Shown piece after piece: positions 27,301-39,300 of a stretch of DNA of 64,000 bases. The position numbers were made by a program, and so were the translations under genes. Origin of the DNA: Balanoglossus misakiensis (Eukaryota > Hemichordata); NCBI GenBank assembly GCA_040954595.2, contig CM082598.2:9734001-9798000 (forward strand). The letters are read 5' to 3'. The notes below the pieces were generated by a model. That model was not told the origin of the DNA. It did not search any database and was given only the letters and a program-made list of their open reading frames with translations. Position 1 is the stretch's first letter. Each line of letters starts with the position of its first letter.

Positions 27301-30300
27301 TGATAGCTTTCAGGTTGAATCCTTTGGTATTGTATGCAAGAAATGGTCATTAGTGTGAACATTTCACTCAGAGGTCGTGTTTACACAAAAGTATGCATAA
27401 TTGATGCAAAAATACTCGCTTGACACGAAAATCTTAATCAGTGCGTATCTAGTTGCATAATGGACAACATAAACCGTACGCGTATCGGCTGACTATGTCT
27501 AAAGATGGCACAGTGTGGGCCTGGGATCAAAACAACCTCCAGTGCACACGACCTTTTGTACTCAAAATGTTGCTAATTTTGTTTAATGGATATTGCACTT
27601 GATATGTATGCGACATAGGCTGAAAGGAGTTTGACACAATTTTTTTGATAAATACGTTAAAAATATGCACTCAAAAAAATGTAACAGCAACCTCTGTTTT
27701 TAGCTCCACTGTCAGTGGTGTGGTGTGGAACTTATCAGATAGGTTGATTTTCTGGCATCTGTTTGTCTGTCCGTCTATCAGATTTTTGTTCAAACTGTGA
27801 TAAAATCTGATAGTGTGATGATTTCAGTTCTCACTCAGAGTGAAAATATTATTCAGTATTTTCAATCGGTGAAAATACCAGCTCATATCTTCACTGTGAG
27901 AACAATAGAAAGTGGCAAATACAAGCGTTGCATGTATGATAATGATGTGTATATACACAAGTTTATTTATCTGACCTCACTGTCAACATTCTCTGAAAGA
28001 AAAATCAAATCAGACTACTGAAGTAATCCTTGAATAAATATTTTTTTTCTATGATGTAGCCGTAAAGGTGTGTTTGGTCCACCATTGGGGAAGAATTTTG
28101 TGTTCTTTGTGGACGATTTGAATATGCCAGCGTTAGAAGTATATGGCGCACAACCACCAATTGAAATCATACGTCAGTGGATGGATCATCATGGCTGGTA
28201 TGATAGGAAACAAATTGGTAAGTTAGTTTAGACTTTTTCTGAAGGTACTGTAAAACGGGTTATTTTCATGACAGGAAATTTTCATGATATCAAAAGCAGC
28301 AACTGTTAGGCGAGGATTAATTTTCGCATTCTCGTATTTCACTAACTGCATCGTTATCTGCGAAAATCATTTCACGCTTCTTTTTTATTTTCACGTGTTT
28401 TGGCTCTCGCGTATAACGCGAAAATTTATTTCTCACAAAAATAACCCGTTTTACAGTACCGTTAAAGTCTTATTTTTAGATGCATTTTTTTACCAATGTT
28501 GCAAGTTTTTTATTGCTACAATGTCCATAAAATCGGGTGCGTCTAATAACATGGCCTTATGCCAAGTTTCAAAACAAACTTTTTCTGTTGTCAGGAGAAG
28601 ACATCGCCAAAAATCAGAAATAAAGAAAGTACTTCCCAGTATGCAATCATACACTTCTACTCTTGCTGCATGACTCGTGTTCTTTCATTTTGCTCAAAAG
28701 TCTAAAGCCTTTTCCTCAAACAGTTAAAAATCGTTTTATTCATACAAAGTTTGAGTTTTTGAAATCTTCAAGTGTCATGTCTTGTCCACCCTGTAATGTA
28801 ATCTGAGACTTAGCGTCTACTTCCACATAAACAATGTTGCAAATTACATTACATGCCCATTGATAAAATCAGGCACACTGTCGGGTCACCTTCTGGGTCA
28901 ACACTAATGAAGCCATGTGTCAATGGGTGACAAAGCATCAAATGTCAAAGTGACAGCCATTGAAAACTTCAACCAATCAGAGTACTGTAAATTCCTCCAT
29001 TTAAGCGCCACTTTTTAACCATTTCAAATTTTGGTGGCGCTTTAAAGGGGCAATTTTCAATCCCTGGTTCTCGCATTAGTAGGTGCTCCTCCTAGTGATA
29101 CATTAGGCTAGTTGCGATGTTTAACTTACAGTACGTTAGATACACACACAAATCGCAACAATTTACCACCTTGGCTAATCCTATAAACAGATTGTCAATT
29201 TGTGCTACCGGTAGTAGGCCTAGCCAGATAAACGAAAACGATCGTCCAGCCAGCTAGCTACAAATGAACACTGTTGTTACAGAGAGCTCGATTGCTCTGA
29301 CGGCTTCGACGCTCGATTCGGGTCTTTGTGTTATTTATATTGACTGTGCCTTCAACCGCCTGTGATTGGACTCGCCGACAGCAACACAGCCGTAACACGC
29401 GGCCGACCTGGCTAGCTAGTGACGGGTACAATTTCTCTACCCAACTTGAGAAGGGTTCCGCTGCCCGAAATATACGTAGATCAAACTTTAGCCCGCCGGT
29501 CATCGAGTTTACTGATCAACAGAAATACACAAAACCAAAAATCGTCCAGAGAGATGGAGGGGCTGCAAACTGCAGCAAGCGTCCGATTAGCGCCTCAGTT
29601 TACACAAGCGTTTGATTGACAGTGCGTTTGGATTCTCAACCGCTGAAATTGTGGGCTCGACTCTCCACCGTCGACGCCAAGAAATGCTGAAAATCGCCCC
29701 TGTCTGGGGAATTTACGCCATAAATCGGTATGCATTGTGAAGGATTTTGCGGTCGAAAACTTCGGAAAATCATGCATTCTCGGGAGCGTGTGTCCGCGTG
29801 TTGCCTCCTTCAGAGTAAATTATACAATGAACGCCGCCATTTGGCTACCCCTATTTATAGGGAAGCTCCGCCTTTAAACAAAGACAAGAATTTGCCTTTT
29901 CAAAAATCTGTGACGCTTATTCATTGATCGCCCCGGGCCCCGTTTACCCTACAGATAACCCATATGCAAATGATTTAGGACGTTCAATCAGTGTTCTCGT
30001 AAGGGGGTGTCCGCAGTGAATGAATGGCTGTTTCAAATTCATATGAAAAGTTTTAACATGTTTTATTCAAATACAGTCAGTTCAGCGTATTGTCTAATCA
30101 ATATTCCAGAAATAAAATGTTGTCAACGAAGTGAATACTACGAGCAGCATTACAGTATGCTCGCTGAACTATCAGTATCAGCAAAATCAACTGACGTATA
30201 GTGGTTTAGTCCAAGTGCGTCTTTGTCATGCTCTCACACATGTAAGGTCAGGCAAGGTTTCGTGAATACTCAGGTTGCGTGAATATTCATGAGAAACTTA

Positions 30301-33300
30301 TAACCGCAAACATTCACAACTTGAAACTAGTCCTATTACACAGTGTATTTCAAAGCCCTGGCCATATGGTCAAACTTGGGTGGTAGTGCCGGTAACGTAA
30401 GCGGCCGCCGATCGATCGACAGGAAAAAGACGAGTGTCTAGACGCCCGGCACCTGTGTCTAATGGCTTTTGCAGTGAATAAAAATTTGCATAAATTAGGA
30501 GGTTGACATGTGCCAGATTTCATCTTGTAAATAAAAACACTGTAGCACATGGGCCAAAAGCATGCATTGTCTGCTAAGGTCAATTCCCCCGTTGATTTTG
30601 ACAAGATCCCTAAACAGGTGTTACCTAGTTAGTGCTTGCCATGATTCACGTACGTCCTAACACCTCGAACAGAAAAAAATCCCTGCCGCTTTATTTTCAG
30701 TAAAAAGCAACTGAGACAATGGAAAAGACGTAGACCCATCAATTATGGGCAGTTAAGACAATGGAAAAGACTTATATGGGCAGTTGAGACAATGGCAAAG
30801 AAAATAACAATAATTCTTTCATATGAGCATTTTCAAACATTGTCTACCTTGTGGGCTTGAAAAAACATTTACACAACTGCAAAATTTACAGTTTTGCTGA
30901 GACACAAGAAGTCCGACAATTCCCACTCCAAGCCAGGTGGTGGATATTTGCACATGGGTCTACTGGTGTGTTGAATAATATGAGGTCTTTGATGAATGGT
31001 TATTTCATCTTTTGTCAGTAAAGGGAACATAACTAGTATAACTAGAAATCTTTATTGAGACTTGTCGAGTGGACGGTGACAAAATAAAAAAAAAAATATT
31101 TTGAAGCTTATTTATCCTTTCCTTCCTCTTACAAATGAATTTTAAATCAGAAGTATATTTAGAGCAACCCCTAGTCTTGCTCCAAGACTGTGTGATACTG
31201 AAATGCGTTGTGTATAGAATGTCCAGTGGACGTGACGCTAATCACACATCCCCATAAGCAAACTGGTGGGGTGGGGGGGGGGGGGGTTGAAGGTTATTGT
31301 AATAAAAAATTAATTGAACTAACATTAAATATTTTTCTCTAATATTTACAGGTGCTTTTCGTGAGCTAGTTGACATCAACTTTATCTGTGCCATGGGTCC
31401 TCCTGGTGGCGGGCGTAACCCAATTACAGCACGTCTGAGTAGACATTTCAACTTTCTGGCATTCTGTGAAATGGAAGATAGCAGCAAGTTTAGAATCTTC
31501 TCCAAAATTCTGGACAGCTGGCTAGGTAAAGTAAACAGTTTCAATGTGTTTATCTTCAGGTGTATTGAATGCAGGGCTTTGAAATTTTACAATGGACTTT
31601 CTCTTACAAATTGTTTTATTTGTCAAGAATTTTAAAGTCAAGCCCCTATACTTTCCAAATTTGACATATTTTTTTCCACAGCAAGTACTTCAGTTTGTCA
31701 TCTCTTGGTGACACATATTTCTATTAAACTTAGAAATAGTCAAGATCAGTGTTTCTTTTCAAACTGCATCTGCACCCGTTCTTACCGTAATCAATCCTTT
31801 GGTTCGACCAGGAAAAAATAATTATTCTTTACAAAACGACGAAACAATGGGGGTAAAAATGAGTCAAAGTGCCAGAACCCCCCCCCCCCCACCCTGACAT
31901 TTATGCAAATTAGGTTCAAATAGGCTTCATGGTGCAATCATAGACCCTAGAGAAAGAAGGACGCGCAACTGCGGCAAAGATCAAAGGGTTTGGGGATTAT
32001 CTGTATGAGGATGTTCTTTTGCATATAATTAACACCTACAACAGTGGCACGCGTGAATCTCCACTTTGGCACGCGTCGATGTCATTAGCATATCATTAAC
32101 ATATCACCAAAAAATAAACGCAACTCTGTGATGCGCGACAGTAACCAAAACTGGCACTCCTATATTTCAGCAGCCACTGCGTTTTTTTTCTAAAATTCAA
32201 AAAGTATTACGTTGTCTGTGCTATATATTATGGTTTGGTGTTCGTCTGTCGGTTGAACGGTCATTTCTAGTGCCACAAGCTTCATTTAAAAATTGTAAAC
32301 AAATCATCCATGTTTTTTGCATGTCCGACTGGGCACTCATACTTCTCGGTAATGCTGACACTTTTCGTAATAATTTTATGTTTGCGTGAAGCATTGAAAC
32401 AAAAATTGTGGTTTAGGGGCATTTTATTTCGCAGTGCGTGAACAATAAATGAGATTTCACGAAAACAATTTGTAAACAAACTGGGTGGATTTTCACGTGT
32501 GCGCTATGGCCGCCATCTTGGTTTTTCATGGTTGACGACGGCAGGCAACCCTAGGTACGGTTAGCTCACAGCCTTGTCAAATACTGACTCTGTTAGACAA
32601 AAGATGCTTGATTTGGACGCTGTCAGACTCAGAAGTGCCAAATTCATGTTTAACTTGTCCAGATGTGTTCCATAAATGATCGCTGCAGTTCAACCGCGTT
32701 GCAGTTTTCTTGTCTCCTGCGAGATGTTTGTGATAACTTCACGCAAAATGCGAGACTTTGCGTTAGTTTATACATACTAGTAGTTTATTTGCAAATTGGA
32801 TTATTGGGGATTATCCGGAAATAATGTATGCAAAAGAACATCGTTTCAAGAAAAACCTGGAGTTGCGCGTCCTTCTTTCTCTAGGGTCTATGGTGCAATT
32901 GAAAATCAACAACACATTTCGCCAACTTGTCCCATTTGTTGTCCCACATCAAATGAATGGAATTAAGATCCGAGAAAATCCACACTTTTCCAGTTTTTGC
33001 ACAGTCATCCTAAAGTATAAGCGCTACTACAGTACCGCCTGTGAGTCTTACAGCTTTGAAACCAGTGCCTAATATAAAAGCATGTGGGAACACGCTATGA
33101 GTTGGTCCCTTGGGACAAAGACGTTTTTAATTTATTCACGCACAGGGATGTATTTTAGTCAGACAATGGCAAGCCCTAGTTGCCTAGCAATTATCACCAT
33201 GAACTTTGCTAAAAGTTTCACTAACACTTCCACTGGGCGTCTCAATTTTTTCAGCAGAGCCCCAGCTGCAGTAAGTTCCGACTCCCTCAAGGTTTTGCCT

Positions 33301-36300
33301 ATAGGCTTTGGGGCTCCTCATTTTACTGATGACCATCAGCAACAAGGCACATTGACCGTTGACTAAGCAAGGTGCTAAACATCGCTCTTTTCAGAGGGGT
33401 AATTTTACATGCAAGCTCATTAGAAACTGCCACTTGTATCCCCTCAGCCCCCCCTAACCCTAACCCTAACCCTAACCCCCCCCCCCCCCCCCCCCCGTTA
33501 TAAAATGACCTCTTTCCTTAATTAACTATTCACGCCTGATTTGAGGTCAGACAAGGGTCATTATCCATTCATGGCTGTTTGAGCTCAGGCCAAGGGGAAA
33601 ACAGGTCATGCGTTTACCCACTAGGCGAAATTGTAGGGGTTGTAAAATAATTAATTATCGGAAAAATAGTGGATGGCCGAACTATTGGTGTGGATGAACC
33701 GAAGGATTGATTACGGTATTAACAGTTTTTAACTTGTTTATTATTTTAAAGGAAAAGTTCGGATCCGCCTAAAACCACATTGCATTGGTACCTAGTTAAG
33801 TTGTCCTCAAATTTTGATGTGCAATGCACGCGTCTGTGAAATTGGCGCATAAAAGAATTGTATACCAGGACAAAATTAAAAACTCGATCCCTGTGCAGCC
33901 ATCTTGGCAACTGCATGCTGGGAAAGTACCCGGATGATGATGAAAAAGTTTCGGGGTTCTGTGTAGTGCTAAGGGGTCCTTATAGAAACTTTTCACTATG
34001 GTCCACTGTCAACTATATATGAAACGAAGACATCTGGAACAGAAGACTATCTATGCCATTAAACATGCTCACCTGTAAATACTAAGGTTGCATTAACGAT
34101 AGTGAACGAGACACAAACTTTAAACTGATAAGGTCTTCTACATAATATTACAGCTTAGCAAATAATGGTTCGATTTCAAGGACGACAACATCGACTGTAA
34201 GAATATTCGTTTTTAGAGAAGGAAGCCATATTAATTCAGTTTTATTCCAGTTTACGACCACTATCACTCACCAACTGTGTTACGATGCATAATTAGGGCC
34301 CAAGCGCGCGCAAGCGCTTGGGCCCTATTGGTTTCGTTGGAATTTTTCTTTCTTTCTTTATTCTTGTGTCAATTCTTCGGCCAACTAAATCTCTGAAACT
34401 ACTGCAGGTACACTGCTCAAACTTGCTACAGTGGTCAAGGTCAATGAGTAGATGTGCAGTGACTTGTGAATACTTAATTAGTCACGTGACCTGGCGGCCA
34501 TATTGGATTTTCTGAAAAAATGTAAATGACTTCTTCTCAAAAACTACAAGGCAAATCAAGTTCAAATTTGGTACATAGTACACATGGCCTCTGCCCTACA
34601 AAGTTTGATAATAAAATCTCGAGCGGTCACGTGACTTTGGCCGCCATATTGGATTTTCGAAAAATCCAACTAAAACTTCAAAAATCTTCTTCTCAAGAAC
34701 CGGTGATAACCGAGTCACGGGATTTGGGGTATGTGGTCACCTAACTGATGTCTATCAAGTTTGATAAGAAGCATTGTGATTGGTCGAAGATTATGGCGGC
34801 CATATTGGATTTTCGAAAAACCATAGTAAAACTGCAAAAATCTTCTTCTCCAGAACGGGCAATAACTGAGTCGCAAGATTCGGGTAGTATGGACACCAAA
34901 CTGATGTCTATCAAGTTTGCAAAGAGCATTGTGATTGGTCGAAAAATATGGCAGCCATATTGGATTTTGTAAAAAGCAGTGAAAAATTAAAATTTCTTTT
35001 TCTAGTCTAAAAATTGATAGCATAGAAATTCTTTTTATGGATATCAATCGTCATGTGACTAAAATATGTTACAAATTTTTGTCGATTTTTCACATGACCT
35101 TTGACCTACTTTTCACACATTATTATTTCTGCATATCTATTTCCAGGCTAACCTATAGGGCTAGTCATTTGGTTTATGATGCATGTGGAATTGTGTGTGA
35201 TCAAAATATTTTGCTACTTTTAATGACCCCTTTGACCTCTGCTGACCTCATTAATTATGTACATAGCTAATTACAGGCGAACCAATAGAGCTAGAGATTT
35301 GGTTTTTGTTGGACATGGACCAATATGGGGTCAAAATTTGTTGCCCAAATGGTGACCTTTGACCTACTTTCGCATATCTCAGCATCCAGCGCAGATACAG
35401 CCTTGGCATTTGGCAGGATGGGACCAAAATGTAAAGCCACATTTTTCAGTCACCTGTGACACCTGCTGACCTCATTAAATATGCACATACCTAATTAAAG
35501 GCGAACCAATAGAACTAGAGTTTTGGTTTTTGTTGGACATGGAACAGTATGGGTCAAAATATTTTGCCCAAATGTCGGGTGACCTCAGGTGACCTTTGAC
35601 GTACTTTACTCTATTTCAGCAGGAAAAATACAAACGTCCTTGTTATGTCATGAGATAAAACACCCGATAGAGCATTCTGTTTCTTCTCATTCATACTGTG
35701 CATATATAACACCGGATCAGCGCTTGGGCCCGACAATGCTGCTTGCAGCTTTAATTTGCTTTGTTCTGGTCAGTGTCTTTGAAGTTTAAATAACCCTTTT
35801 GTCTACAAAAGTGGAATTACCACCACCCTTTCCATGCGTCTGTATCGACGACATAGCTCATATGGCTTCGAATTTTCTTGCATGACAAACAAGGCTTGGT
35901 AGTGGTATGAATACAAGTCCTGAAAACTCATTGCGGAGTAATGTACTACACTGAAAATGACGATTCGGTGTAAAGAAAAATATAACCAATGTAGTGAAAC
36001 TTGTCGTTAGAAATCTTTTCATATAGATATGTCAGTTGGCTAATTCACTTTTCAAGCTGGCGTGATAAACTCGATCACACGACCAGCAAAATGTAAACAA
36101 AACCTGTAAACAAAATCGACATGCTAAAATAGTAAAGAACGAATAAAGCTATCACTATTTATACCAATAGTGATATTCATGTCAAGGGAAAATTAGACTG
36201 CGCTGCAAAAGTTTCGTTGAGAAAAGGAACATTTGGCCTATTTTCCGTTCAAAAAAGTGCACTCAATTATCGACCTAGTTTTCAAGATGGCGTCTTCCAA

Positions 36301-39300
36301 GAAACATGTACATTAGTTGACCGATTCGATTGTACTTTGTAGTGCGTGATATGAAATGTCGCTCAAAACATTTAGCTAACTGTCCATCGCATGATCTAAA
36401 CAAGTACTGATTATATATCAATTCTGCTAAATACGTTGGTTTTGATGTGTTTTCCTGAGCGAATTCACAATGCGAGTATGAGTAAAAATTGTGCCAGTAA
36501 ATCAAAACAAAAACGCATCAATTGTCGAATGAGTAGGCGATTTGAAAAGCAATGCGACATATAAACCACGCACCACGAGCCTTGCCAGTTGAAAATGATT
36601 ACAGCCTTTGTGCATGGAAAACTTGAGTAAAACTCATCGTTGAAACATTAAACCAGAAAAGAATTTTGCTCATAGGTAAATGTTGTTGCTTGTGGAAAAG
36701 AAAATGTTACGGAAAATGACCCAAAACACACTTTTTAAATGATTGAAAATAACACTTGGCGAAAGCTATACGTATTTCATAAGGAATTCTGTGTTGAAAT
36801 ATATTTGAAGGAAAAGGACACGCGGTGAAAAATGGCACTACATTTATTATATGACGATCGAGTACAGGCTATGCATGCTCAAAATGCTACCCACCCAGTA
36901 CTGGCAGTAGTGATCGTGGGTGATCTCGTATCCCGCGTTTTGCAATTGCCCTGGTCTCCAGATTGGTCGAGAGCACGACAGTCAGTACATGTAGCGCAGC
37001 CAGCGGTGGAATTGGGGCAGGGAACCAGACTAGAAACTTCCTTGTCATACAAAGGTGAAAACTTGCCAGAGAATGACGTTAGAGGGCGCTATAATTAGGG
37101 AAAATGGCGCAACACTTATTTATTTCGAAAAGCTCTCCTCATTAAATGTGTGATGCTATCATTAAATTTTACGAAAGATTAGCAAGAGAGGTAACTAATT
37201 TCAACACAAAAGGCAAATTTAGGCGGATCCGAACCTGCCCTTTAATTAATTAATATGCTATTGCATGGATTTTGAGCGTGTAGTATTATTTGTATATCTG
37301 TGATGATATATCCTTTTATCAAATACATAGCTCCACATATTACCATAGTATGACGTCAGAGGGATGATAATATGGATCAAGCGTTATTGTTATTACCTGC
37401 ATCCCTCTGATGTCACCAACCGTAACTATTTTAAACTTGTAAAGAAAGTCCAATTCGGATGGCAAAATTCAGTGCAAGTGTTGGTTTTATTTCGATTAGT
37501 CTTCCCCGTGTACATTTGTTATCGCACCAACCCGCACCCGCAAAACTGTCGCAAGGTTGGCAGTGCTGGGCCAATGTCGCCGCATATCGCCGACCGAGTG
37601 ACAGGTACAGAACTGAGAACTTTATGATAAACCAGCACAGTCCAACTCCATTAAATCACCAAGTAATGCGGTTAAACAATTGAAGTTTTTGGAAGCAACA
37701 GAGGAAAATTTTGACGTCAAGCTTTTCATTTTAACCACCGGAAACTGGTGACCAGACAGCGCGTGCGACGGTATTTTATCAAATTACTTGAGGGACTGTG
37801 ATCAAATGTACAAACCGAACAACGTATCGACCGTATGCGATACATGCCGGATGAGAGTATTGCAAAATCCTATGGTGTGATTACAGCAAAACAGTCTGTC
37901 ACCTTCTGATCTGAAAGGAAAAGGCAACAGAAGCTAAGCCTGCGTTAGATGGGTCCTCGCCAAAACTAGAATCATCCAGTTCGTGACCCGAGTCACCTGA
38001 CAGATAGTTCCAAAATTTATCGTAACCACAAAGAGTTTTATTTGAAAATCAAAATTAGCAGATCTATGTATGTGATAAAAATATAATTCCCCCATATTCC
38101 TCACTGGTGTTCCAGCATCACGAACCCATGATTCCCCGTATAGCTGTATCCCTCCTCGCCTGCGGTTCAGAGGGATTACGGCCGCTATATGGGGAATCAC
38201 TCATCCGCGACGCTGGCAAACTCGTCCGAAATATGGGGAATTAAAAATAATATATCCATATCATTGCATGATGTGCTTGTCTTTGGCAAGTGATTTTGAC
38301 TGATCTCACCTTGTTTCGCTGTGTTATGAGTTAACCACATTGTGGTTAAACTGAACACCAGCTCCTTGTAATATTTCATCCCGTGACAATAGCTTAATAC
38401 ACTGATAAATGCATGGCATCTTGATGCAAAAGAAGTAATGGCCCTATGGGTGACATCATGGTATCACTTGATGGTTTGGGTTATTTGATTGGTGGCGGTT
38501 ATAGATGACGTATTAGTCAGGATGTGGGTCTGTATTAGGCCTACAGGCTCCGGTACCAAAGAATGTATCACAATTGCGTTCATTTTTGGGTAATATGGTA
38601 CAGTACTACCATCAGTTTTTACCGAATTTAGCTACTACATTGCAGCCTTTGCATGAGTTGTTAAAGAAAGGTGTTCTTTGGAAATGGAGCGATAAATGTC
38701 AAAAAGCGTATGAGACATGTAAAGCAAACTTGACTAGTGAGACCTTGTTGGTATGATCAGAGTAAGAAATTGAAGATTGATTGTGATACTTCAAGTTATG
38801 CGGTTGGAGCACTGCAGTTCTCTCACATGTGTTCGAAAATGGTGATGAACGAGGATGTATTCTCTGGGGTCTCAGGGTTGTCATACCAAGGAAATTTCGA
38901 GAGAAATTGCTGGATGAACTTCATTGGGAACATCCAGGAATATGTGCAATGAAAGCACTGGCACGCAGTCATGTGTGGTGGCCAGGAATTGATTCTGATA
39001 TTGAATCCAAGGTCAAAGCTTGTTCAGTATTTCAGAGAGCAAGACCATACACCCAGTAAATTACCATTACATCCATGGGTTTGGCCAATGAGACATTTTC
39101 AGAGGGTGCATATTGATTTCTGTGAAGATAAGACATCATATTATCTTATTCTTGTTGATTGTCATTCTAAATGGGTTGATGTGAAGCCAATGAAAAGCAT
39201 AACAGCAGAGCGTACAATTGATGAGTTAAGGCTCATATTTGCTGAACACGGTCTTCCTGAACAGTTAGTTTCAGATAATGGCCCACAATTCACTTCTGCT

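Larger units (their letters stand above)
31783..33718. mobile_element. TA-bounded TIR element, 1.94 kb
   Basis: Ends TACCGTAATCAATCCTTTGG (left) and CCGAAGGATTGATTACGGTA (right), about 28 bp of inverted repeat with few mismatches and TA at both edges. Related ends bound the MITE at 51210-51612. Contains a second element (31940-32897) and a telomere-like run. No transposase recognised. Confidence 0.8.

Noticed and set aside
27700-27800. Fourth copy of repeat Q
   Set aside because: Only the header is faintly similar and the internal units are absent.
28985-29890. A TIR element starting TACTGTAAATTCC
   Set aside because: No matching inverted end could be found downstream, so no element was called.
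36832-37098. 88-codon + strand ORF inside element G
   Set aside because: No recognised motif, and no sign of selection or splice context; kept only as a remark.
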